A stretch of 64,000 bases of DNA from Symbiodinium natans (GCA_905221605.1 CAJNDS010001225.1:340001-404000); one strand, 5' to 3'; positions 25,025 to 37,010 are shown, counted from the first letter of the stretch. Notes: a model not told the origin generated them from the sequence alone. Translations and numbers: made by a program.

Positions 25025-26471
25025 GCTAAGTTCCCCCATCAAGGCCCATAAGCGAACCACAGAACTCGTGGGGTTGAAGGGATTGACTTTAGGGTTTAGG
25101 GTTTCGGGGTTTGGGGTTTGGGGCTTGGGGTTTAGGGGGGTTTGGAGGGTTTAGTGGGGTTTGGGGTAGTAGCTTGAGCCATCAAAAGCCCTGCTCGTTT
25201 GTAGGCTTCTGTAGTTAAAATAGCCGTCTTACAAATTCTGGTTCTTGGTTCTGAAGAAATTTATTGAAACTTAAGAAACTTGAGCCCGCGCAAAATAGCT
25301 CATCCCGAGTCGGCACATCCAATGAATGCCGTACGATCCAGAATCTCTGTGTGAGAGAGACGTTGCCTTCTTCAAGTTCCTTCAAATTCAGAACCTACGT
25401 TCTCGTAGGGCTTCTATATGGAAAGAGAATCAATTTGTTCGGGACCCTACCAACAGTATGTTGTGGCACGTACATCGTGAATCCTAAAAACCCTGCCCGC
25501 ACAGCCTCTGCCACGACGGCTGCTGTTTCGGCGCGCGCGGCCTGCCAACGGAGGCCCCCATCAGGGGCACTGTTTTTAGGGGTAGAAGTCGGGTTTTCAC
25601 GGCGTGGGTCTAGGCCTCTAAGCGTTTATAAGGCTTAGGGTCCCACCTGCACCTGTGATGTGAAGACTGCACGCCCTTGGTGCAATCGCTTGGTTAGATG
25701 AAGAACCTCCTTAAACTCCACACCCTACCCCGCACCTCGCCTTCCTGTATGAGCGTTGATCTATATTATGTTGCCCTTTCGTCATGCCTCTCGTCAGGCC
25801 TCCCTTTCATGAACGCAGGCCCGAAAAACCTCTAGAAAGGTCTGCAAGAGCTTGGCCTGAAGAGCATGTCGGGATTCAGGGGATATAACAACCGAAAGCT
25901 TAAGGCGGGTTTAGCAGGGTTTCAAGGTTCAAAGAGTTCTCAATCGGGTGTAACCGGTTAACACACTTAACACTTGAACCCTAAAACCCTTAAACCCTTA
26001 AACCCTGAAACCCTTAAACCCTGAAACCCTTAAACCCTAAAACCCTAAAACCCTAAACCCTTAAACTTGAACCCTAAACCCTTAAACCCGAGGCCCTAAA
26101 CCCCTAAACCCTGACTGACGGAGCTGGGGGGCCCCGGGAGATGAGATGTGGGAGATTTGTAACCCACTACAGGACTCTGGGTGCCGAGAAAAATAGGGTT
26201 CTTAGGCCAGGGCAAAATCGTCTACAGGTTTAGGGATTACGGTTTAGGGTTTCGGGTTTAGGGTTGGTTTACTGTACAAAAAGGTGCGAATTGACACAAC
26301 GGTAGGTCGGTAGGTGCTGTGAAGGCATAGGCCGCCTTGGAAGACAACAAATGTGCCGTCTTTTCGCACCTGCCGGGGTCGTGGGATAGCCGTGAACCTG
26401 CCAGCGGCCCTCAAACGAGCTCAAGGTCCGCTTCCCGCGCCAGCCGGCACGTAAAGTCCCACTGCTCGTTC
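25025..26471 (-). CDS. Phase-consistent chain of six exons, novel protein
   Basis: 26471-26417 (NEQWDFTCRLAREADLEL), 26166-26110 (WVTNLPHLISRGPPAPSVR), 25856-25830 (AKLLQTFLE), 25709-25653 (EVLHLTKRLHQGRAVFTSQ), 25541-25492 (AARAETAAVVAEAVRA) and 25064-25025 (SVVRLWALMGELS). Five successive junctions agree in phase, with acceptors such as TTTCGCTCAG, CTGTAG and CTCTTCAG and donors GTTTGAGGG, GTTTAGG, GTGCAG and GTTAGA. The product is helical and rich in Ala and Leu. Apart from the next gene on the right (26787-26722, FEPSQHSAAFGFTKAPRNDD), upstream exons are not settled. I know no matching family. Confidence 0.7.
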
Positions 26472-27442
26472 CTGAGCGAAACTAGTAGGGCCCTTGAGGG
26501 AGGTGGTGCTTGTGCAGCCGAGCACTACGGAAAGTGGGGAAAACATTTTTTCCACTTCCCTTTGAATAACTCTACTGCACGAACCCTGCAAACCTTAACC
26601 AGACCTACGCCCCGTCAGGTTACTCATAATCGTGGCGTATGGTACCCTGCTTTTGTTTGTGGGGGGGGGGGGGGGTAAACCCTAAACCCTAAACCTTAAA
26701 CCCAAAACCCTAAATAAAACGCCATCGTCATTTCGGGGCGCCTTGGTGAACCCGAATGCAGCCGAGTGTTGCGAGGGCTCGAAGCTTCAGTTTCAAAGTT
26801 CGGGGGCCCCCCCCAGCTGAGGGTTGAGAAAGGGCTGAGAGCCCCCCCCTAAACCCTAAACCCTAAACCCTAAACCCTAAACCCTAAACCCCTAACCCCT
26901 AAACCCTAATTCCTAAACCCTAAACCCTAAACCCTAAACCCTAGTGAGGGTTAGGTTTGTGGGGTTTGGGGTTAGTCGATATAGGCGCTCGTGGATCTGG
27001 GAGCCCCACAATTCCAACCCCGGGGCGTTAACGTTTTTTAGGGTTTAGGGTTTAGGGTTTAGGGTTGTGGCCGGGAGGAGGGGGGTGGTCTGGGGGGTTC
27101 CCAAGATATTGGGTCACCAAAAATGCTGGGCACCCTGAAATCTTGGATCGTGGATACCGCCCCTTCCGAAAGAATAACAACCCCAGATTGTGTGTTTCCG
27201 TACCCAGAACTTGTTTTTGTGTAGTCGAACGGACAATAGCTTCAGCAAACGACATGAAAACGAACATCATGGAGAACTAGCGGCCCCAAAGAATTCTATG
27301 GCTTAAACATGGTCTCTCCCAAAGGCCCTTGTCATATCTATATATATATATATATATACAATTACTTTGGGCCTTCGGTGAACATTACAAGAACACAAAA
27401 AATACCGGTATGTGAAGATAACAATCTGGGCCCTGAGGTATC

Positions 27443-27567
27443 ATAGCTTACTGTTGGTTAGTAGGGAATGAGGGAATGAGGTATCCGATATCCCCCTTTC
27501 TATACCCTTTAAGGGATTCTATAGGGTACCTCATTCCCTCATTCCCTACTAACCAACAGTAAGATAG
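27443..27567. mobile_element. MITE with perfect 37-bp inverted repeats and ATAG duplication
   Basis: Left arm 27447-27483 and right arm 27527-27563 are exact reverse complements (starting CTTACTGTTGGTTAGTAGGG). A direct ATAG flanks the element on both sides (27443-27446 and 27564-27567), which looks like a target-site duplication. The 43-bp middle is itself partly palindromic. Non-autonomous; family unknown to me. Confidence 0.85.
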
Positions 27568-27754
27568 TCGTATAAGAGTGTGCGAAAGGAGAGAGCACGC
27601 GGGCTAGTACGTTCAATCATGAAATCGTGCATCCTCTGTTTAGTAGTTTCATTACGGACTCCTCAAGACCCCATAATAATGCACTAAGTTAAAGGGGAAA
27701 TGAGTGTATGCCCCACTATACTATTTTTGAGGGGGCTTCAGTGCGCATTTAACA

Positions 27755-28048
27755 CGAGGATAAGGGCCCTAAAAGATGATTCCTGGGGGGGGGGGGGGGG
27801 GGGGGGGTTTTCAGGGGCTTCTCTTTTCGTGCCGTGGCTCTTGCACAGGACGAGGAAGTCCTCCACACGGCTCTTGACACCTTACTGTTGGGAAGTTTGT
27901 AAACCTAAACCCTAAACCCTAAACCCTAAAATAGGGTCTAGGGTACAAGTTCTGGCGCACGATGGCTTTGTGATAGAGCCAGGGGCTTGGTAGGATGGAT
28001 CTTGAATCTTTCGGCGAAGTGGTCACTCGAGTGGGCTCCGGCCCAAAG
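27755..28048 (-). CDS. Two candidate exons near a poly-C tract
   Basis: 28048-27947 (acceptor TATATAG; RVTTSPKDSRSILPSPWLYH, donor GTACCC) is open throughout. 27781-27755 (ESSFRALIL, donor GTGTTA) follows a run of about 24 C that ends in CAG, so the homopolymer may serve as its pyrimidine tract. The opposite strand of the first is also open, so strand is likely rather than certain. A plus-strand alternative exists at 27857-27899. Confidence 0.4.
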
Positions 28049-28476
28049 CTATATACGTTTAGGGTTTAGGACTTTTTCGGGTTTAGGGTTTAGGGTTTAG
28101 GGTTTAGGTTCTAGGGTTTAGGGTTTCAGGGTTTTTAGGGATTAGGGTTTTATAGGGCTCAGGAATTAGGTTTGGTAGCTTCTTGGGTTTATAGAGCACA
28201 TGGGGTTTACGAAAATGAGGACCCCTGGTAACAAGGACCCCTGCAAGGTACCCCTACTCTCGGAAACCCCCACATAGGGCTAACAGGCACCCTAAACCCT
28301 AATTAAAGCCTAAAACCCTAAACCCTTACAGGGTGGGGCCCCCTACGGTGGAACTTTGTGTGAAGAAATTTTATGAAGCAAGAAATTAGACTCTCGAATT
28401 GAGAAAAATAATTATATTCAGAGTCTGAATCGCAACCCAAACGTAATTACAAATTGAATGGCCTTCTTGCAAGGCT

Positions 28477-28932
28477 CCAGCCCTCCAGCCCTCCAGCCCT
28501 CCAGCCCTCCAGCCCTCCAGCCCTCCAGCCCTCCAGCCCTCCAGCCCTCCAGCCCTCCAGCCCTCCACCCCTCCACCCCTCCACCCCTCCACCCCTCCAG
28601 CCCTCCAGCCCTCCAGCCCTCCAGCCCTCCAGCCCTCCAGCCCTCCAGCCCTCCAGCCCTCCAGCCCTCCAGCCCTCCCCCCCAGGATTAAGCCCTCCAG
28701 CCTCCAGCCCTCCAGCCCTCCAGCCCCCCAGCCCTCCAGCCCTCCAGCCCTCCAGCCCTCCAGCCCTCCAGCCCTCCAGCCCTCCAGCCCTCCAGCCCTC
28801 CAGCCCTCCAGCCCTCCAGCCCCTGTCCTAGACCTGTCAATCTGAATCCTTTCTTGCTCCAAAATCTTTGGGGCTGGAGGGCTGGAGGGCTGGAGGGCTG
28901 GAGGGCTGGAGGGCTGGAGGGCTGGAGGGCGG
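28477..28932. repeat. 9-bp minisatellite in two opposed blocks
   Basis: About 38 copies of CCCTCCAGC (28477-28821) followed, after about 50 unique bases, by about 6 copies of its complement GGCTGGAGG (28873-28932). Open frames of LEGWRAGG or SSPPALQP type are artefacts of this. Confidence 0.95.
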
Positions 28933-29209
28933 AGAAAGCAAAGGGTTGGTCAGGTTGAATAAGAAATGTTTTCAAGACTCTCGCCTCAAATCTACCTTTC
29001 TTAATACATCTGCCTGGTTAAGAAATGTCCCAGACTCTGGTGGACCTTCGAACCTTTCTTATCATAAGTTTTGACCGTACTTATAAGTAGAGTTATAAGA
29101 GCCCTTAATTGGGTTATAAGGATCCTAAACTAGGTTATAAGTCCCTTATATACAGTTAGTATAGTAAGGGGGCCCCTCCTTGTATAGGGGTTGAAACCCA
29201 AACCCGAAC

Positions 29210-29691
29210 CCCGGCTCGATTTTCCATGACCCGAGCGGTGTCCTGCCAGCAAGGGGCTGGCCTGGGGCCCCGCCTCCCTATTTTGGAGGAAACCCTGGAG
29301 ACAAAGAAGGTTTAGGGTTTAGGGTTTAGGGTTTAGGGTTTAGGGTTGAGGGTTTAGGGTTTAGGGCTATCGCAGTGTCATGCCGCAGGGAAACTCGCGA
29401 CTGGGTGTGCAGGGTGTCCTAATTTTCCTAACTTCCCTCAACCTGAACTTCCCTAACAAACCCAAAACCCTGATATCCCTAACCCCTACATTCCCGAAAC
29501 CCTAAACCCTAAACCCTAAACCCTAAACCCTAAACCCTAAACCCTAAACCCTAAACCCTAAACCCTAAACCCTAAACCCATTCCGTTCCCCAAACCCCGA
29601 AACCCTCCAAGCCCTACACGGACACGCCCTGAAGCCGGTCTGAGGGACGGGCGCCAGCTGCCGTCAACGATCTTGCCCAGTGCCGGGTCAC
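29210..29691 (-). CDS. Two phase-consistent exons
   Basis: 29691-29620 (acceptor CCTCTTTCCCAG; VTRHWARSLTAAGARPSDRL, donor GTGTAGGG) and 29294-29210 (acceptor TTCTTTGTCTCCAG; FLQNREAGPQASPLLAGHRS, donor GTTCGGG). Both fill their islands from AG|G to |GT. Both donors are one-base variants of GTTTAGGG. Unidentified. Confidence 0.65.
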
Positions 29692-30444
29692 CTGGGAAAG
29701 AGGCTTCACTTGGGACATTCCTTTTTTAGGGTTTAGGGTTTAGGGTTTAGGGTTCAGAGTTCAGGGTTTAGGGGTACTGAGTGGGATGTCTTGAGGAGGA
29801 GGGTTTTAGCGGTTTGGTGGTGTCCTGGTGCATGAAATGTTGGTTCAGTATCCCTAAACCCTGAACCCTAAACCCTAAACCCCAAGCCTTAAGCCATAAA
29901 ACCCCTGAGAGCCAGACCTTCTGAACCATCTGCTCATGTGTTGTCGAGACCGATGTGGCAGCGACCGAAGATGGACAAAATAAAATCTCGTCCTGCGGAT
30001 ACTTCTGCCACTCCGGGGCCCTCACCCTGAACCCTAAACCCTAAACCCTAAGCCCTAAGCCCTAAACCCTACCATTGTTAAACCCGGCTAGGTGAGAGCA
30101 TCCCGATCCAGCCCCCGGGCGCTTCAATGAGGCAATGTGCCGATGGTCCACAGCTGTGGGCGTTGAGTAAAAATCCCCCCATATGACCCGAAACCTTTAA
30201 ACCCTATAAAGCCCTATAACTCCCCATGAAACCCTATAAACAACGCCTAAAAGGGGCAAACAAAAACAAAAAGAAAGGAAAGCCCCAAAAGCCCTGAAAA
30301 CCCCATAGATCCCTAGAAACCCCCCGACATCGCCTAAAAGCCCTAAACGCCACCCTAAACCCTAAACCCTAAACCCTAAACCCTAAACCCTAAACCCTAA
30401 ACCCTAAACCCTAAACCCAACCCTAAACCCTAAACCCTAAACAC

Positions 30445-31263
30445 AAAAAAGCCCTGAAGGCCCTGTGCTTGGTTCGGCGCGGATCCGCGCGGAGTGCCGG
30501 CGCCCCGTTCGGAGAACGCCGTGGACATGGCTTTCCTTCGCCGCGGGGAGGTTTAGGGCTCTTGGAGTTGAGGGGATATGCCTTAACCCTAAACCCTAAA
30601 CTCTGCTCCTAAACCCTAAACCCTAAACCCTAGACCCTAAACCCTAAACCCTAAACCCTAAACCCTAAACCCTCGAAGTGCTTGGAATTGATTATTTGCC
30701 CTTTTCTTGGCTGCACTTAGGAGGGTAGTTATAAATTAGATTTTTAGCTGCCTTATTAAGAAGCCCAATAAACCCAAAAAGGATTAGGGTCTAAAGTTAC
30801 AGTAAAGAACCACAAAGTCTTGTTTGTTGTGGATTGCGTTGTTTGGTCTTCGCGGGCTTATGTAACAGGGCTTGTAGGGTCAGAGGCAGGGTTTTGGGAT
30901 TGGGGCTCGGGGTTTCGGGGGCAACCACCCTAAACCCTTAACCCTTAACCCTAAACCCTAAACCCTCAACCGATGATTTCCAAGATTTGTGGGTTCTGAG
31001 CCTTTTGGGAACCCCTTTGAGGGTTCAGTCGGGTTCGGAATTGAGGGTTTCTTGGCATCCAAAAACCCCTGTATGCCCAACAGAAAACCCCAACACCTCT
31101 AAACCCTCACACATGAACATGACCCTCTTCAACCCGAAAACAGGAGAAAAAAAAAAAAAAAAAAAAAAACACAACCTAAACCCTAAACCCTAAACCCTGA
31201 ACCCTGAACCCTAAACCCTAAACCTGGTAGCCTTTGGCAGACCCATGCAATGTCCTCCTCCAT
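30445..31263 (-). CDS. Phase-consistent chain of four exons
   Basis: 31263-31224 (acceptor TTTTCCCCGCAG; RRTLHGSAKGYQ), 31001-30971 (AQNPQILEII), 30710-30671 (KKRANNQFQALR) and 30535-30445 (KAMSTAFSERGAG .. AQGLQGFF, donor GTGTTTAGG). All three junctions keep one frame and each exon sits in a repeat-flanked island. The joined peptide looks globular and basic. I cannot name it. A further exon, 30153 or 30112 to 30073 (RPGAGSGCSHLAGFNNG), may follow. Confidence 0.68.
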
Positions 31264-31969
31264 CTGCGGGGAAAACACCGCCTCACCTGGCCGGAGGTGG
31301 TGTTTTGGGCTTGGTGTTGGGGGTTTCGGGTTTAGGGTTTAGGGTTTAAGGTTTAGGGTTTAGGGTTTAGGGTTTATAAGGTTCAGGGTTTAGGGCTCAG
31401 GGTTTGCTGTTCGGGGCCGGGTGGGGGGGGTGGGAGGGCTTTGGGGGTGTTGAGGGAGCCTCAACAACGACCAACTCCCAGTTCTAACACAGGCCTGTTT
31501 AGGGTTTAGGGTTTAGGGGTTTAGGGTTTAGGGGTTTAGGGGTTTAGGGGTTTAGGGGTTTAGGGGTTTAGGGCTTTAGGGCTTAGGGTTCATTAACTTA
31601 GCAACTGTATGACCCAAATCTAACCCAAGTTGCCTTGCTTGCGAGACTGACACATAGAATCGCAGCCAGACTTATCACTACGGGTAGTGTTTTGTACCTC
31701 AACCCTCATGCCCCAAGCCCTCACCCCACACCCTAAACGCATGGCGCTTAGGCTAAGTTCGGTTTAGGGTTTAGGGTTTAGGGTTTAGGGTTTAGGGTTT
31801 AGGGTTTAGGGTTTAGGGTTCGAGACCCTAAGTCCGAAGGTTCACAACCATGCAAGTTGCCGGCCTAAGCCGCTTAAGCCTGTAACGCCTGCTTCGTTTT
31901 AGGCTTCATTCAGGGTTTAGGGCCAAATCAAGACCCTAAACTCCAAACCCTAAACCCGAAACTCTAAAC

Positions 31970-32952
31970 CTTCCTTGAGCTGCTCCAGAAGCCCTGAGCC
32001 CTGCAACCACAAGCCAAAAGACCTCCCAAAAGACTCTCAACCCCCAAAGCCCCAAACCCTAAGGAGTCGAGACCTGTCAAGCCCCAAACCTTGTGGTAGC
32101 TTCTCTGGTACTTAGTAACCCAATTACAGCTGTACTTGAAAAACCCAAGTATATCCCTATTAGGGTACTTGAGGGGCTTGCATGTGGGTTATTGCTTTGC
32201 ACTTGTAATGGGCTACCTTAAACCCTAAACCCTAAACCCTAAACCCAAAACCCTAGACCCTAAACCCTAAACCAAATCCCTAAACCCTGCTAACACTCAG
32301 CCCCAGATGCAGACGGCTTGTCCCGAAGGAAGCTTGTCGCCCTCCACGCCTTCCCAGGCGACCTTGCAGTTGAGTTGGTAAGCCCTATAGGGTTTAGGGT
32401 TAGGGTTTAGGGTTTAGGGTTTAGGGTTTAGGGTTTAGGGTTTAGGGTTTAGGGTTTAGGGTTGAGGGTTTAGGGTTTAGGGCCCTAACCCCAAACTGCC
32501 TAGACCCTGTAACCCTTCTCGCCTTGCGCTGAATGTTGAGCCTGTATTTGGGCTCGGGGAGTCGGGATGTAGGAGTGGGGGTAGCAGAGGTTCCCATAAC
32601 TCGAACTACCTCCTTTTGGGGTCTAACAAGCTCCTGTGGGTTTGCGGTCGGTGCGGTGGCTTATCGGGCTTTGGGTTGAGAACCCTAAACCCTAAACCCT
32701 AAACCCTAAACCCTAAACCCTAAACCCTAAACCCTAAACCCTAAACCCTAAACCCTAAACCCTAAACCCTAAACCCTAACCCTAACCCTAAACCCTAAAC
32801 CTAATACCCTAAACCCTAAACCCTAAGCCCTAAACCCTAAACCCTAAACCCTAAACCCTAAGCCGTACACCTTAAAAGCCAAGGCGCACTCTCTGCGTAC
32901 GAAATATCCGTGGTCACAATGGTGATGTCCTGCGAAGCTCCGCGCGAGGTGG
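31970..32952 (-). CDS. Phase-consistent chain of three exons
   Basis: 32952-32871 (acceptor TTTCCTCAGCCTTCAG; GASQDITIVTTDISYAESAP, donor GTGTAC), 32362-32297 (SPGKAWRATSFLRDKPSAS, donor GTGTTA) and 32000-31970 (acceptor CTTGTGGTTGCAG; AQGFWSSSRK, donor GTTTAG) read through in one frame. Intron 1 ends near a (TTTAGGG)-rich stretch on the plus strand, and intron 2 contains a family-1 foldback copy (32100-32215). Protein family not recognised. Confidence 0.65.
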
Positions 32953-33707
32953 CTGAAGGCTGAGGAAACAAGACCCTTCAGGGTTTAGAGTTTAGAGCTT
33001 AGGGCTTAGGGTTTAGGGTTTAGGGCTTAGGGTTTAGGGTTGGGTTTAGGGTTTACGGTTTAGGGTTTCGGGCTTAGGGTTCCATAAATCTGAAACCCCC
33101 GAAGCCCTGTAACCCTATAAAGCCTAGTCGCCCATATCATTCGCCTCAAACCCTACATCCCTTGCATCAGCACATTTGCGAGGTTTCACAGTAAACCCTG
33201 AACCCCTAAACCCCTAGACCCTAAACCCTCAACCCTAAACCCCTAAACCGTACAGTCCTAAACACCTAAGCCAGCCATGCAGCCTTACAGGCCTAGACCC
33301 AAGACCCTCTGCTGCTCAGGACTTTGTGCAAGCTTCAGGGTTTAGGGTTTAAGGGTTCCGGAATGTAGGGTCGATGAGTCAGGGTGGTTGGGGAGGGGGG
33401 GGCGCTGAGGGTTTTGGGTTACTATGGGCGGAATGCGGTGGGGTTGACTTCTCAAGATATTTAGGGAACTAAACCCTGTACTCAGGACATAACGAGGATT
33501 TGGTGCACCCCCCCCCCCCCACTAAACCTTACTAAACCCTGCAAGACCGAACCTATCAAACTCTCTTCCAAACCTTACCAAGCCTTCGAATTATACTTCT
33601 AGGGTTTAGGGGTTAGGGTTTAGGGTCTAGGGCTTAGGGTTTAGGGTTTACAATACCCTGTTAAGCACTTCTCAACCCTGCGCGATGTTCTGAAAGCTGA
33701 ATGAAAC

Positions 33708-33849
33708 CTTCCCCTTTGAGCCGAAGCTTATGTTGTCCCGAGGGGGAAGACCTACCTGTTGAGAGGATGGGGGTGGGAAGTGGGACTTTCAGGCGTCGGC
33801 CCGAAACCCTAAATGACATATCTGGGCGGATGCCTTTAGGAGAAAGGGG
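33708..33849 (-). CDS. Two small exons with a 52-nt intron
   Basis: 33849-33808 (acceptor CATTCTTCCCAG; PLSPKGIRPDMSFR, donor AGG|GTTTCG) and 33755-33708 (acceptor CCTCTCAACAG; VGLPPRDNISFGSKGK, donor GTTTCA) join in phase 0. Both acceptors have clean pyrimidine tracts. Unidentified. Confidence 0.55.
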
Positions 33850-34189
33850 CTGGGAAGAATGAACAAACTCACCGTTTCGGATTGGTGAGCCCCAAACCCT
33901 AAATCCCAAACCCTGAACCCTAAACCCTAAACCCTAAACCCTAACCCCAAAGCCTCGCAGTGGAGCACCAGCGGGGAGTCGCCATTGGGCCTTGGCTACC
34001 CCAGCACCTTCCAAATCCTTTCAGAAATCTTGTGTCCCTAAACCCTAAACCCAAATTAAACCCCACACCCTAAACCCTAAACCCTCAAACCCTAATCCCT
34101 AAACTCTACGCCCTGTTTCGGGTTTGGGGTTTATATAGGCTTTGAGTTCGCAGCTTCTTCAGGAGCGGTCTAGCCCAATCGGCGTACTC

Positions 34190-34557
34190 TGGAATTCGTG
34201 CCATGATTTCAAAACAGCCGCCTTGCACACACGTTGAAGACTTGAGGAACCCTTGCGGGCATGACATAGGGACAGGAAATGGCCCTCAGCGACCTGCTGT
34301 ATTGACCCTGGAGAATTACTCTGCTGCAACGGCGCACTCCAGAACGTCATTCTGTTCGTATCCGGCATTTGATCCCAGTACTCAACCAAACAAACCTGGT
34401 GCGGGAAGGTCTCGCGCGCTGGTGCCTCGGCTGTCGCCGTAGAGAGTAGACAGCTGCAAAAGGTGTGGACAACCTCCTGTGCTGACCACGTGGTGTTTGC
34501 CGTTGGACACAGATCTTGCTGCCATATGCCGCGTGGCCGTCGCGATCTAGAGGGCAC
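34190..34557 (-). CDS. Long exon of an unidentified protein
   Basis: Minus frame of about 120 codons (WSAQEVVHTFCSCLLSTA .. HQVCLVEYWDQMPDTNRM .. ILK-like C-terminal part). The residue mix is protein-like and the exon can end at CCAGA|GTACGC near 34190. Its 5' boundary is uncertain, because two frames are open upstream to about 34590. No family recognised. Confidence 0.5.
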
Positions 34558-34664
34558 TGTCGAGGGCCGGTGCGCGCGCAGCCAGAGCCCACATTCTCTT
34601 TGTCAATTTGTGGCTTCAGAAAAACTCAAAACCCTAAACCCTAAACCCTAAACAATAAACCCTA

Positions 34665-34930
34665 AACAGCCAGCGAAAGACCCTCGCATGGCGCTCCCGG
34701 CCGAACCCTGCCATTCTCCTGTGGAAGTCCACCGGCAGCATGTTGAAGACTCCCTTCTCCCCGTGGCACTTGCCATTTCTGCACTTCTGCACAGCCGCCA
34801 GGGGCCCAACGGCGCGCGCCCGATGCAGCAGCCGGCAAGATGCTTGAGTTTGTGTTAGGGAAGCGAGGATTCTCGTCAAGCCCGAGGTCGTTCAGGTCCA
34901 CCACGCCGGAGCAAGCTACTTTTAGGGTTT
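34665..34930 (-). CDS. 265-nt exon, two competing frames
   Basis: The island has CCCTAAAAGTAG| just upstream and GCT|GTTTAGGG downstream. One frame is open throughout (GVVDLNDLGLDENP..). A second frame, open over the 3' two thirds, reads VQKCRNGKCHGEKGVFNMLP, with Cys/His spacing that hints at a zinc-finger-like segment. A frame change inside would reconcile both. Product unknown. Confidence 0.45.
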
Positions 34931-35093
34931 GCTGACTTATGCGGGGCTGCAAGGGCCCTAAACCCGCGACCCCTATCAACCCTAAGCCTGAGCCTGAGAC
35001 TTCAATGACTTCGGGCTTAGGGACCCCTCCCCCCTCCTAACCCTAAACCCTAAACACTAAACCCTAAACCCTAAACCCTCAACCGCAGATCAC

Positions 35094-35813
35094 CTCCTCA
35101 GAGCTGGGAGCGCGTCGTTAACTGAGGAAAGAAGGCCATCAACCCCACTAAGAAGCCCCATGAGGTTTCTGGATTCTTCAAACCCTTTGACAAAATATTT
35201 ACATGTCAACCAATTGGTCGTTTATTGCCTGTGGCTCCCGTGAGAACCCTAAAGCCCTAAAGCCTAAACCCCGAAGCATTAAATTTTTACATGGTTCCTT
35301 AGTTTGGGCCCTGAAAGGGCTGCCGGATCCAAAAAAAGGATCAACAAAAAATAGCCGAGGGTTTAGGGTTTGAGGTTTAGGGTAGGGCTTAGGGTTCAGG
35401 GTTCAGGGTTCAGGGTTCAGGGTTCAGGGTTTGGGGTTTCGGGTTTGGGGTTTAGGGTTTATTCCTTGTTTATCCCTTTTACTTTGTTTTCGATCCTTTT
35501 TGTGTTTTTTGACCCCTATCTCTGAAAAGGGGACCCCTGACATACCCCTTATATACCCTATAAAATCCAAGGGCCCATACTTCAGAACCCTTGAAAGAAG
35601 GTAAGGGACCATCTTAAGGGACCATAGACCAACCCTCAGAACTTAAAACCCCTAGGCCCAAGGCCCAAGACCCTAAACCCTAAACCCTAAACCCTAAACC
35701 CTCAACCCTCAACCCTAAACCCCAAACCCTAAACCCTAAACCCTACCCCCAAAGGCAACTGAGGCACAGATGCCCAGACGCCACGAATCGGACGCCCCCG
35801 TCACGCAGCCAGC
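35094..35813 (-). CDS. Three short minus-strand exons
   Basis: 35813-35747 (acceptor TCTTGTTGTAG, donor GTAGGG; best frame WLRDGGVRFVASGHLCLSCLW), 35319 or 35310 to 35291 (acceptor after a T-rich tract, donor GTAAAA) and 35121-35094 (acceptor TTTCCTCAG; NDALPALR, donor GTGATC). Using the 35310 start, the last two join in phase. All lie in (CCCTAAA)-left/(TTTAGGG)-right islands. No homology recognised. Confidence 0.5.
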
Positions 35814-36639
35814 CTACAACAAGACCGAAGGGCATTGTGGGTTTAGGATTTAGGGTTTAGGGTTTAGGGCTTAGGGTTTAGGGTTTAGGGCTTAGGGCTT
35901 TAGAGGGATTTCTGGCTTCAGGGTTTCCGGGTTCAAGGTTTTGGGGTGGATGGGTTAAACAGTTTTAGAGTTTTAGTGACGGGATTCCGAGATTCAGGTT
36001 GGATGTTTGGTAAAGGGTTTGGGGCTTTAGGGTTTAAGGCTTTAGGGCTTCAGACACCCAAGCCCCAATGCCCCCAAAAACCTCGGGGCCCAGAAACGTC
36101 CACCTCAACCCCCAAACCGGAAACGCCGAGGCCGAACTCAAACCCTCCCCAAAGCTCCACCGAACTACAAACCAACCCTCACCACAAGCCTCAAACTCTC
36201 AACCACCCCGACTGCCCCAAATACAGCGTCCGTCCATTTCAAAGCACCCAAACACCCGCGTCCAGCAAACTCTACCCCCCCGACCACCCCAATCCCTTTC
36301 TTGAGGTTGGATCTGGATAGGTTCAGGGTTTAGGGTTTAGGGGTTTAGGGGTTTAGGGGTTTAGGGGTTTAGGGGCTTAGGGTTTAGTTTAGGGTTTCGC
36401 ATCCACACAAGCCACCCCATATACAATACTTCTCAGGATCTTTCGTGCACTCCACGCCCAGGCCACAGCCCGTGATATCAAAAAACCCTTAACCCTCCAA
36501 CAATGTGGCGATTTCGGGCTTTGGCGGTTTTAGGGCTTTGCAGGGTTGAGGAGTTAGGGTTTACGGTTTAGGGTTTAGGGCCCTAAACACCTCTGAACCC
36601 CAAACCTTAAATTTAAATAAGCACTGGGGGTGCAAATAC

Positions 36640-37010
36640 CTTGCAGTCCCTTCTGGGCCGAGATTTACTGTAGGGTGTAGGGTTAGAGTTTAGGGTTTGG
36701 GGTCTTAAGCATGAAACCGGAACACTGCACCCTAAGCCTGATTGCAAACCCTGGCAAATGGGCACGTGGGCATTTTCTCCTTTTCCCTCAATGTCTTCAA
36801 AAGGCTTCTCTTTCAGGGTCGTCAAAAGTGGGGATTGTGTGGTAAAGTACCCTGAACCCCTGAAACCCTCAAACCCGAAAGCCCTAAACCCTAAACCCTA
36901 AACCCTAAACCCCTGGAACCCTACACCCCCAAAAGCCCTAGGAGGGACCGGAAAGCAGTCCGAGCCACGGCAGCTCGCGTCATCGAGGCACAAGGGCTGG
37001 TAGTCGTCCC
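36640..37010 (-). CDS. Three minus-strand exons, unidentified product
   Basis: Exons 37010-36949 (acceptor TTTTGATAG; DDYQPLCLDDASCRGSDCFP, third positions mostly G/C), 36851-36750 (YFTTQSPLLTTLKEKPFEDI .. VPICQ, donor after CAGG) and 36667-36640 (KSRPRRDCK, donor GTATTT). The antisense frame of the first is also open but has much poorer third-position GC. Function unknown. Confidence 0.55.

Noticed and set aside
27065-27280. Opposed 71-72 codon frames
   Set aside because: Both look protein-like, but neither has convincing boundaries; not called.
28386-28975. Frames of LEGWRAGG and SSPPALQP repeats on both strands
   Set aside because: Translation of the 9-bp minisatellite; no unique coding sequence.
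36954-37008. Plus-strand reading RKAVRATAARVIEAQGLVVV with usable splice sites
   Set aside because: Third-position GC is about 11 of 18 against 17 of 20 for the minus frame, and neighbours are minus.
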